From: Thermothelomyces thermophilus ATCC 42464
Lineage: Eukaryota > Ascomycota > Sordariomycetes > Sordariales > Chaetomiaceae
Direction: 5' to 3'
DNA: 64,000 bases
Assembly: GCF_000226095.1 (NCBI RefSeq)
Contig: NC_016473.1
Span: 1,612,001 to 1,676,000 of the forward strand
Shown in pieces: positions 1 through 11,516 of this stretch (position 1 is the stretch's first letter; the number at the start of each line of letters is the position of its first letter). The translations under genes and the position numbers were made by a program. The notes under the pieces are model-generated. The model saw only the letters and a list, made by a program, of their open reading frames with translations. It had not been told where the DNA came from and made no database searches.

Positions 1-3000
1 GGTTTTGATGCTGCTCCCAAGAGCTGGACCACAAAACCGCACGCAGATTGGGAGCCGTTTGACAGACAGACTCCGCTTGGCTGACCCGTCCTCCCCCCTG
101 ACGTAGAGTATAACATAAGCAAGGCTTCGCGGTGAAGACTCTGAATAGGTACGCACTGCAGTATGTACGGGTACACCTAGTTACCACATCAAGTAAAAAA
201 AAAAGGGAAAAAATTTGCCCTGACAACCCGCCGTTTCTTGCGTGCACGTCAGCCGCTGCAGGACCGCTATGTATATATGTATGTATGTACTGCATGTATT
301 GTACGAATCTGCACACGCCTCAAGACGCACCTCTAATACATGTATGGGGTACATATCCGTAGTGTAAATAAGTCCGAACATACAGACACATACCTACCCA
401 TATACGTAGAAACCAGTATGCGTGCGTGCGTGCCCTACACCGTGGTGTACAGTCGATTTGACAGAATGTGCTCCGTACACGACATGTATATATATGTCAT
501 CCGAATATACCTACCTATACATACGGAACTACACTAGCCTCACTCCGAGCAAAGCCAAACAGATTGGGAGAAGCCCGCTCCCGCTTTCTGTCAAGTTACG
601 GCGGACGTCCAGAACCGCCCGTCTACCTAGTGTAGGTACCTATATATGTATGTACATACCTACACTAGGTCGTCAGACGGCCGAGAGCCTTCTTGGCCTT
701 TCCCTCTTTTTGGTGGCTTCCTTATTTCTACCCCGAAACTGTTCGTCTGGGCGGTGGCAGTGTGGTGATATATCCCATGGCAACCGCCATTCCTCCTGCT
801 GCGCCAAGCCTCAAGGTGTGAAATAAAGAAAGGCGATAACGACGAGACAGCGTACCAACGGCAGGGGGGGGGTGGTCGGTGCGGTGCCGTGCGGTGCTCA
901 GCTCGCTGCTGTCATCGGCTGCTGACTGCATCGAGCAACCTGCATCGGATCAAGAACCACATATCGTGAATGTACTGTATGTATGTATATATGTAGGTAT
1001 GTATGTACAAGCGTAGCAAGGGGATGCTACTACCTGCGAAGGGGTCCAGGATGGCAATTGTCTGCCCTGAAGGGTCATATCAATGTCCTGTGTCATGGGG
1101 TCGAGGCAGACCGAGTACACACATCCCGGCGGACGGGCGTGGAATCTCCAGCTTAGGAATGAGTGCCTAGATAAGGAAATCATGCGATCCGCCCGTCTCC
1201 GTCCCCGATGGGGGAGCACGAGATGCGGGGTGTGGCCTCCTCGTCTTTCCCCCTTTCCCCGCTGTACTGCGAATATTCCATCGAGTTCCCAAGCACAGTG
1301 TTCACTTTGTTGTGGTGCCGCTGTGCTGACGTAAAAAGTGCCAATTTTAGCACATGCCTTTCTTCTCGATATCTCGTGTTTGGTGTTGCACTAGAGACGA
1401 GCCGGAGAAGAGGTGATAAGAGCGTCTACCCTACACTAGTCATGGTATAGGAGGGCACTCTGTGTACTACTACATATACATAGGTAGTAGGTAGGTGAGC
1501 TGTAGTAAGGCCAAGGTGTGGGGTAGGTAAGCTTCGTGTACGTCCGTATAGCAAGCAAGTACTGATTGCCTACATATAGTAGTAATAGTAATAATAGCAG
1601 CAGCAGCAGCAGCCGCAGCAGCAGTAGCAGCTAGTTAGTAGGAGTAGCAGCATTCCATATATAGTATGTAGTACAAGGTCGCTCAGCCGAGTCTTGAGGT
1701 GAACGCGAGTCGAGGAGGGCGGGGGAGGGAAGGACCTGGAAGCCTTGTGCTTATTCGCGTGCTGCAGCAGCAGCCGCATCTTCGTGGCCGGGCACATGAC
1801 CTTTGTGCAGACTCGTACTGTAGCTATCGCCAAACGGCTGCATGGTCTCGGCCGACCTTCGGAGGAACTCGATGTCTGTGCCTTATTATCCTTCATTATC
1901 CGGGAGGGGTTGCTTCGAGGAAACTACGGGGGTTGCGCGACCGAGTGGGTTAATTGATGGGTTTGCGGGTTCGTGGATGGAAGGAATTGGCATGTACTCG
2001 GGACACATGATTCGCTTGTCAGGTTTCGCAGGAAGAAAGGACTCTGCAGGCACAGCCAGGCAGGCGCCGGGCAGAGAGTGTGTCAAGTGCGATCAATGGA
2101 TGGATCGGAACGAGCAAAGCGAGGCGGAAGAGGATCCATGGATGCCTGAGGTACGGAGCAGCTGCGCCGACAAGAAGGTGCAGCCAATCATCGAGATAAG
2201 TGGCCCTTCCCACGTGCGACGACGTCATCTCAACCGCCCCATGCTCAGTAACATAACTTACTTTGCTAGTATCAGTACTAGTGCACCTTTCACTACGCTA
2301 TTAGGTTGTTGTATTGTTGTCTGATGTGAGGTGTTCCCGCACCAGTCACAGATCTGCGTAGTATTACTATAGGGATGTGCATTCATGCTTGCTACCTAAG
2401 CAACGCCATAGCCGAGTATACATACGGAACAGCAGCCAAAATTTGTAACGGCGTACGTAAATCACTCTATACACTGTCCTCAACTTAACCTACACAGTAG
2501 TAGTGAAACAGGGTGTCTTGGCTTGGTTCCGACACAGCCGAGCGGGCGGATTTGGTGGTGTTCTGCAGGGATGTCTTTTGCGGAGGCGGAGCACACCAAC
2601 TGTACTGATACCCAGCATCGGGCACCTCAGCCCGGGGAATGTTTCTAGAAAACAGGCCCCTCTCGTTGGTTGTTTGGTCGTTATGTCAGGCATCTCTCGG
2701 CGCCTGAGCTGCGACAGTACGGATTACGTAAGTACACTACACTAACGGACAAAAGGTGATGTCCTGTTCGACCCCGATATATTGGCTTGTCATGGAATAT
2801 TACGCATGCCTGGTACTTGCTTATATGTAGAACACGACGCCCTGCGTGAACACCCGTTCCCAATCGACACACTGCTCTTCCCCAAGGTCCCCAGCGTGGT
2901 TCTGAAACGTGGTGCCTTGATGTGCCTGAACCCCGTGGACACCTTGTGCATACTGTGTAAGCCGAATCTGGGATGGCCCCTGGAGTTGGAGGATAGTGGT

Positions 3001-6000
3001 TGGTCCAAACACGCGGCCGTCGCCTCTACAAAGTACCCCTGGGGTACAATATTACTACGCATTTAGCAGTTAATTATAAGACAAAAAATCTTGATAACGA
3101 TACGTATCAGCGCCTAACTCAAAGTGCTTTTTCTTTATAGATTGCACGAGGTCTAGGATATCAATTTAATACGCATTATATTATACACATAAACGGATAC
3201 ACGTACATGCTGTATGTATGTATATGTACATGTATCTACATAATACATACATGTCCTACGTTTGGTAGATTCTGAACGTGGAGATATGGATTATCCCATG
3301 CATCTCCCTCAGGGAGCCCGATGTGCGGCCCGTCGTCACATTTTCTGCGAGTGTGTATGTATGTATGTACTTTCGCAGCAGCTGGTGAAACGGGGCTGTC
3401 TCCGCCCCGGCCGGCGATCTTTGTTCATCCTTGCTTGCTGTAGCGGGATGATGTGCAGCATAGCCAAAAGGGTCGCGGGGCTTGGCCGGGGGTTGGAGGG
3501 CATGCTTGTCCCCCTGTGGGGGGGTTCCGCTAGCTATGCATGGCATTCCTCCATGATAACGGGGCAATCGTAAATATGGATCTTCTGCTCTCACCATATC
3601 AAGTGCGTACCAAGTTGTGTACGCTAATGAATTCTATAGTGGACTCCGTACTTGTACGCAATACACTAGTGTGGTGTGTCGTGTATACAGAGTAAACGGA
3701 TTACACTCTAGAGTAGTGTAGACCAAGCCCCTGGCTTACTTAGCCCCTTCGCACCAGGGTACTAGATGTATTGTCCTCGAGGTACAGTACCTACATTCCA
3801 TACATGGATACCCGGGACACAGAAAACAGCATACCCCTTGCCGATACGAGGTGTTGCATTTACAGAATGCCGATATTGTCCCTTCTATTTTGTTTCTCAT
3901 TTTCCCCCATGAAAACAATTTGAATAACCACCCCATGGTCGTGATGCATGATCCAAGGTGTCCCGCTTGATGGAGCAATCGGCCACGTATGCAAACTCGG
4001 CACGGCTCTGGAGGCAGCTCGTGACCTAGGTCCCTTTGCCGGATTGAGCTCTCTGCAGCCCATGCCCAACTGACTGCGGGGATTGAACAGACCCAATTGA
4101 AGGGTGCCGATGTGACCCCCTCGCGATGCTTGCTTGACGTGCATGCCGAGAGAAACAAAAACAACCCCCTCCTCGGCTTGGTGCAGTCCTGCCGCGAGGG
4201 TAGTAACTGGAAAGGTTGAAGCGCAACCCGCCGCATCTCAGCAACGTCATGATTGAATGACCTGTTCGTGGGGTGCTTGGTGCTGCCGGCTACGACCGAA
4301 TCATCGCGAGGAGGGCATCGGATGCGAAAAAGGTAACTTGGAAAGCAACGCGGCCGCCCTTCCCCCATTCCCCTCCTCCTCCCCCCTCTCGGCCACTCTT
4401 GGAAAGGTCGATCAGTTCTCCGTACATACATACAAGGCCTTCTTCCATCGAGCATGGAGTTTGTTTTGTATATGCCGTGTGTGTGTGCAGCTTGTGGGCA
4501 CGGGGGGGACCTTGAGGAAGTTCCGCGAGGTCGTAACGACATCCGAATTTCCCTTACCCAGCTTCCCTTCTCATCTTAACAATGCAATGAACAGAGTGGT
4601 TGAAAGAGTGCGCCCGCAATCCGTAGGCGTTGCAATGGCGCACGCAACGGCCCCTCCCGTCAAAGGTTGCCGTGTGTGGCGAGCTGTAGGTGCTTGAATC
4701 AGTGGTGTAAATATGTATAGAATATGTACGTTAGGTATGTACATACATACGGTACATACATACACCCATACACCAACTACCTTACCTTTTTGGTCTTTTC
4801 CTTCGCGGCCCGGCATCGTTCCGTTCGCCCCGGCGCCGCTGTGACGACAAGATAACCACGGCTCATTCACTCCGTACAACTACGCTACACAACAGGTGTT
4901 TTTGACAGCGCACCCGGCGCGAGACTTTGCCGTCACCGAATCCGGCAATGCGAAAGAGTCAATGTCAAGGGATGCCTCGGGCTAGCTCTAGCTGAAAGCG
5001 GAATGTGGTGTTGCAAGTCGTTATTGCGCATGTCGAGTCACAGAAAAAAAGAGGATAAGGAAAGAATGCTAAGGAACCACCCCCTCTGACATGGGGCTTG
5101 CCGGGCGGTGCTGGAAATCGCCGCGTCGAGCTGCCGATCTACGCACGAAAAGCATTGGTATGCCATGGAACAAGAGACCTGCTTTCCGGGGCCGTCTCGT
5201 ACGGCCCGAAACGGTGAGGAAGGCGCAAGAGATTTCTGTGGCCAAGAGGTAAGCGGTTACTGCTCCTACCCAATGTGCACGTCTTCCGCGACGCTCGGCG
5301 GATGCGAGCAAGCCCGTCTGGGGGTTGTACGTATATTTTGGGGCTTTCCGGCCGGATTGCCGATGGGCGGGCGGGTAAACCTGGGTTCACATACCCAGAC
5401 GGTACCTAAGAGTGTGCTGTGCAAAGCTGGACGACTCTTCAGTAGTGCAGGTGACGGATGGGCACAAGAAAGATTCTTGACCACAAGGAAGAAGGGCCTC
5501 CTGATCCCTCGCAGCACGCTGTACACGACCAATCCACCTGTAAACGTCATCTTTTTTTTTGAGCCAAGGGGTGGAATCCGCAGACATGAAACAGCTCCAG
5601 GGCCGGGCAACGGCGCCTAACAACGCACCCTTCGCCGATCCGCAGTGGGGTCTCGGATCCGACGGCCACTCAGGCCTCGGGCTGGGCACATGTCGGGCGG
5701 TGTTCGACATTCCAAACTTGGATGATGAAAGCAGATCAGGATCGTGGAGGTTGGGAAATCTGTCCTCAGTCGCTTCCGGACTGATCAAGGATCTGCGAGG
5801 CAGCCCGTTTCAAACTTGAGCACCGTCGTGGTGGCGGGAGCTAGTGCACAATCACCACACTACTTGTATGTATGGACATAGATGACAACATACTACGCAG
5901 TGCGTACACTACATGAGTGTGTGCGGTTGGTGGGTTGGTGGGTTGGTGGATGTATGTAACTTACGGTTTGTAAGGTACTTACTATGGTACAGATCCGTGT

Positions 6001-9000
6001 GTACGTACTGTGGTTGCGAGCCAAAGTTTTTTCCCCTAGGCAGGTACCGACCGGGGCGACACGGAAAACTCTGAAGCTTCCCGGGCGTTTGTTGCAAAGT
6101 ACCAGAAATACAGCTTCAACACATGTACAACCTCATCAACCAAAGAGAAAAATGAAACATACAAGATAATACGATAAATACGTCTCTTATTATATAACGT
6201 ATATGATTTTCAAAGCAAAATCCCGGCGCTGGTATTGTTTCTGCGCTTTTGTTTCTCAATGTGGTGTTGTAGGCGGGGACCCTTGTTAGTACCCGTCTTG
6301 GGGAAACTTACCCACAATAACTACACTAGTGTCGCGCCCGGCTGGGAACGAAACGGGAGCAAGCACGTGGATGTGCCCCCAGCTCCGTGATAGGCTCTCG
6401 GGTACACCAGGTTGCCCCGCCGCTTGGGTTGCCCTGGCAGTATCTGCGCGTCGCGGACGCAAAAAGACAGCACCGGCCGCTTGCTTGTGCTCAAGGGGCG
6501 GCCGTCCCACGATAATAGGGGGCAATGGCCGATGCAGCCGCTTGCAATCAGATTATCTATTCGATGGTGGTTTGAGTTGCGGGCCGGCGCCAAGCGCACG
6601 CCCTCGAATCCGCACCGCTGGAAAAGACGGCATTCGGTTTCCACCTGCTGGGAACGGCTCTGACGAGACGGCGTCGTCCGCGCGAAGTTGCCGTCATTGG
6701 CGGATTCAGCACAAGGCCCAAGCCCTAGGTTCCCGCAGAATGCAGGGGCCTGTTATCGCTCAACCCAAGATAACTGGCGCCAGCTTCGGTGCAATTTGCT
6801 CGAATTTTTGTCCTCGTGATGCAGCTGTAAACGACCCTTGCCCGCGCCGAGCACCACCAAACCGAGACTCCAGTCGGCCAATCAAGGAATGGTAGCTGGG
6901 ATAAACGGCTCCCACATTCCTAGTCAAGCGTTCAACGCTTCCGGCGGCGGGCAACAGGCACTTGTTGTCCGGAGACTGGAGCAACATTAAAGGGCTGAAG
7001 AAAGAAAGAAAAACCCTGCTATTGGGGCTTGGGAAAACGCGATCTTCATCTTGTTCGCACCTGACACCAATGTTAAGACAGGATCATCATCGGCGCCCAA
7101 CGGTCCGGTATTGGGTATCGGCAGAACTCCTCGTGAATTGATGCCATGCATCATGCCGATTGTGCACGTCAGTGACGCGTTTGCGCCGCGCGCTGGAAAG
7201 GGCGGTTGGCCATCTTGGCAGGCAATCACAGAAACGCCGAACCCGAGGCTCTGCGCGACCTCGTATGCACCTGACGGCGGGTTTGACCAGATCGAACGAG
7301 CCCGGTTTTGCCTTTCGGTGGCTGGATGGAAAATGTCGGTGAAAGGGTGATGTGCTGCCTGAATACAGTGGTTGATACCCGAGTTGAGGCTCTTCTTTTG
7401 TTTCTCGTGGGAATGCCCGTTACCGAGGTGCAAGGATGGCCAGCGCCATCTCCCACATAGGTGAGATTGTCTGACGCAAGTATAAGGCGGCTATTATGAC
7501 GTGGGAAGAGCTGGTCTTCGCTTCTCAAGGACCACGTACAGACCCGCAGTGGACAAGTACACTAGAGGGAGGATGCAACGTTAAGATTACTAGTACATAC
7601 GCGGTACATACATACCTTACATACGCGGATGGACAGAGCCTATGAGGTGTGTAATTACCCTTACGCATACAGCGGCACAGAGCGAAGCCGTGTTGCTGGG
7701 TCTTTCTGAAAGGTAGTTATCCAGCAAGGCAGTTTCACCCCGCGTAGCTTTGGGCGAGCAAGGGAACCCTCCCAATTCAGCCTCGAAATGGAGGTGCATG
7801 CAATAAAAGCATCTGGAGGAAATGCTGCTAGCCAGGATCAACGCCAACCTTTCGGCTGGCCGGCACAGACGGCAAACACGGCTGTTGTCTTGTGAGATTG
7901 GAAGGAATTGAAGGAGGGGAAAGGCCAAACTAGGCCATGTGGGCAGAGAGTTGTGCCGAGCAGGGCGGGTATCCAGAGGGAGAGAGGGGAGAGGAGGGGA
8001 GGGGGGGGGTGTGGGCAACTTGGCCGACACCCACCCAGCAGCTTGGATCCGCGCTCCCTTGTTCCCGTCGGCCGCCAACACACATGAAAGTACGATCGAT
8101 CTTCAAGACGCTCGGCAAAGGGCTTGCTGAGAGAGAACCGGCAGAGAGGTCAAGATTCTGCAGCCGACACCTGGAGAGATTGAGGGAATCACGATTGACA
8201 GGAGCGGCTCCTCTTGTCTCCGCTCTGACACGCGGACGAAGACCTCATCCTGGCGTCAGAATCGTTTGCTTGCCGTTTGTGGAGTGGGGTGACAGCTCTT
8301 TGTTGCTTCCCAACTTGTCGGCCGACAAAGGCCCCAGGCGCAAATTGCAGGCTTGGATCCGTTTCTGATGCGATCCAGTAATCTCTTTCCATCCAGGAAA
8401 TCCAGGAAGCAAAGAGGCAGCTCGAACAGCCCCGCTGGCTCGACGCTGCCGTTGGATTGGCCGAATCAGGCAGGCTCGATGGGAGATTCCCGTGACTGAG
8501 ATTGTGACTCCAACTGGCAAGCGCGACTGACCCACAGAAACTTCTCCCTGCAATGATCTCATCCCGTCCTCAATTCCCCCAATTCAACGGTTGGCAAGAG
8601 AAGGACAGCGAATGAGCGAGAATGATATGTGGGGATGGTTTGTGGGGGCCCATAGTGTATGGGAGCTGGCTGCAAGAATAGAATGGTAAATACCACGGCA
8701 CCGATAATTCCATGTACCCAGACGTAAAAAGCGTCCTTCGTACCTCGACTTCTTGGCTGGCCGCGTTCGGCGGTCCGTGTTCACTCCACAGAAGCAGAAG
8801 CGAGCTACATAGTAGGTGCTGGAAAAGTGCAAAGCTGAAATAATTGGGGTGGCGCCAACGGGAGGGACCACTGACAATGGGATAGTGACTGCTGTTCCGT
8901 ACCACAGCTCCGCCGATTTGTGCCCCCTGACGAAAATTTGCGCCTTGTGCTGTTTCTCGGAGGTCCCCGTGTGTTCCGGTAGAAGGCGTCGCCTTCAACG

Positions 9001-9800
9001 GACCCGATTCCCCAACCTAGATGAGTGGCCAGCAATGTCCCATGTGGCCAACCATCGCCGATGGGGGAACACACGGTCGAGAGCATGTTATGGTTAGATA
9101 CCTGACTTATCCGATCGCCGTGTATGTCGAGGTACGCAGCTATGTCAGATACCTACTACGTGATCTGTGCTGTATTTTACGAGTGGTTTCACACTCAGTA
9201 CGCTACCTTACCATACGCCCTATATACACCGGGTCCCTCTAAGGAAACCAAGTATTCCGGTTGGAAGCGGCGGTGTACGTATGCTTAGGTACCTATCTGG
9301 CGCCTAAGGAAGGAAGGCACTGCACTGCGCCAACAAGTAGGTCTCGAGGTGCCACGAATCCTGGGACGACGGTGTTGGGAAGGCGGTACCTACGTATTTT
9401 CGAATGACAAAATGAGCCTGTGCTTTGTTATAGTAACTGCCTACTGCTGACGGTGAGTCCTACGATTCTTACACAGTAGGTGCCTACCTAAAGCATCATG
9501 GTAATACAAGAACTCGAATAGGAAGGGACATCTACCGATGTCACCACTTAATTACCTAGCAACTTGCTTCCAGCTGCGCAGGTGCTCAGAATCTTCATGC
9601 AGTGGGCTGATGGTCGCCTCTTGCCAAGGAAAAGCGACCTACGAAGTACTTGTGAGCCCGTACCCCATTCAGTAGCAAGCCTTTTTTTTTCCTGCCGCCA
9701 AAGTGGTGACGCAGTCCCGGCGGTACTTACACGTCCGTACACTATAATACGCACAGTAAATGAACGGATGACACAATTTTCACCTTGTCCCTGACCGTTG
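1..9800. other. Gene-poor region, no supported gene
   Basis: About 9.8 kb on both strands with only short, mutually overlapping open frames. None shows a recognisable domain, a consistent G/C third-position bias, or splice-joined continuity like the genes further right. The stretch is strewn with TATG/TACA-type microsatellite runs (for example near 271-300, 977-1008, 3214-3255 and 4735-4770), a CAG/CTG-like run near 1599-1630, and repeats of CTACACTAG. Base composition is ordinary, so it is not a RIP-eroded repeat. It could be a long regulatory spacer, a non-coding transcript region, or hold an intron-rich gene that cannot be resolved by eye. Confidence 0.55.
625..670. repeat. Perfect inverted repeat (hairpin)
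   Basis: Arms ACCTAGTGTAGGTA (625-638) and its exact reverse complement (657-670) flank an 18-base AT-rich loop. The next bases outward can pair partly (CCGTCT against AGACGG, with a small bulge). No coding frame lies here. It could be a cruciform-prone site or the remains of a small inverted-repeat element. Confidence 0.8.
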
Positions 9801-11516
9801 TTTCTCCTGTCGATGATCGCCCTCGCACCAAGCGCCCCAACCGCCCTTGTCCATGGATGACTCCCGCACCGCCCGCACCGCCGTCGTCCACAATGGCACG
9901 CTAATTATTTCCGGGCTTGCGCTTTTGCTGTGACCAGACAGCTCGTGGCGGGACAAAAGGAGCAGACCCCCTCCACCACAGCCCTGGAATTAAGTTTGCA
10001 AGCAGACGCACCCCTTCGCCCCTCGATCAAGCTCCCCGTTTCGGACTAAAGCCGTCGGCTGGCTGTGCGTCTGGAAAGAACCTCATTATTGCACTACAGG
10101 CTCATACTCGGGTTACACTCGGCGCACACATACATACACACTCGACCACTCGCACTCACAAGCATACGCCATCGCACGCATATACTCTGTCGCGGTAACG
10201 CTTGCAATTGAAACGCCGCGGCATTGGTGCTTTCTACCTAACTGCCCGGTATTCTGCATCCCGCCCTAGCCTATTGAGCTAGGCCGCCATATCCGTCACC
10301 CACTCGGCAATCCCGTCACAGCGCGGCCGAGTCATCGTCACCCGGCGCTCTTCTTGTTCAGCTCTCGACACCATCGCGAAAAAAAAATTAAAAGAACAAG
10401 AAAAACCGACGCAAATTTTTGCAGCGTTCGCGCCATCCGCAGACCACGGCGCAGCTGCCTTTACTTTTCTCCCCCACTCTGGATCTTCGCCAATTTTCAT
10501 CCCCTCGACAGCCCCGCGGACTATTGGGGCGCCCTATCAGCAGCAAGCAGCCTTGCAAAGTACAGATTCCGCATTCAGCATTTACACACAAATTATTGTC
10601 CGGCTGTCTTGCCAAGCAAAGCAGCTACCCGGCATCGCTGCAGCCCGTGGCGCCTCATCCCGTTTCCTTCGAACGGCCTGGGAAAACGCTGGACGCACAC
10701 TTGGTCCCAACTGCCAAGGATCGCAGCAAGGAAAGCGCGGGAGGGAGGCTGTTCTGCTGCGGTTGGATCGTGTGGTGTTCAGTACACTCATACGCGGCCG
10801 CTAGCTCCGTCTCCCTTTCACCTTGACGTGGGAAGGGGTACATCTCGGAAGCGCCTGGTTTTTGTGGACCTTGGGCCTTCCTGCCGCCCCCAGAACCGGC
10901 ATCCTGGGAATGTCAGTGCCCTAAACAGCCACTTGCATACGGCCTGCCACCTCATCTGGTGCCGTGGTCAACCCCCGGGCTGTCACCACACGGGCCACTC
11001 CCGGCCCTTTCGCTTCCCCAGAGAGTCGACGCAGCACGACGTACATGTCGGTACCTGCGGTCTCCTTTCGTACCTGTACCCGCAGATACCGCTCCACCAC
11101 GACAGGCCGACTGGCTCGGTTACGCCCTGCTGCTTGCTGATCTCGCGTCGTCTCGGCCCTGCTGGTCATCCATCGCCGTGCGTCTACCACAGCCCTAGCC
11201 GGCCACTCCCCCTTCTCTTTCGACACGTCCCGCTTGCTTGGGACCCGCCCTTGCCAGGACCATAGGCTCGTCTATAAGTTCCCCGCAACCTCGATCGCCT
11301 GAAGGGAAGCCCGGGAGTATCAGACTGCAGCGCGGAAAATGCGGCGAAAGACGGCGCTTCGTCCCATATAATTTCTAGACATTCTCTTCCCCCCAGAGTA
11401 GCCAAGGCACTTCACCCACGAGCCCTGGCCCACCATAGCGGCTGACAGAGTCCGTCGACGCCGCCCTCGACGTCCCGGGCTCTTTGTTTTCTTTCTTCAG
11501 CACGTCTCCCGATGCC
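9801..11516 (+). promoter_or_regulatory. Upstream/leader region of the phospholipase C gene
   Basis: Open frames here look incidental: long pyrimidine-rich stretches, no domain, and no agreement with neighbouring coding bias. A polypyrimidine tract ending in CAG at 11500 lies 16 bases before the start codon and reads like a splice acceptor, so a 5' UTR intron is likely. A minimal upstream ORF, ATGCCATGA, begins at 11512 and overlaps the main ATG at 11517. Confidence 0.45.

Noticed and set aside
3736-4542. 268-codon open frame on the minus strand in the gene-poor region
   Set aside because: No family, no consistent third-position bias, Cys/Arg-rich chance-like composition, and heavily overlapped by other frames.
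6329-6895. 188-codon open frame on the plus strand
   Set aside because: No recognisable motif and frames of similar length overlap it on the other strand; looks like a chance ORF in GC-rich DNA.
10354-11265. 303-codon open frame upstream of the PLC gene
   Set aside because: Composition is Pro/His/Arg-rich without any domain. It starts from no convincing context and overlaps other long frames on both strands; more likely leader or promoter sequence.
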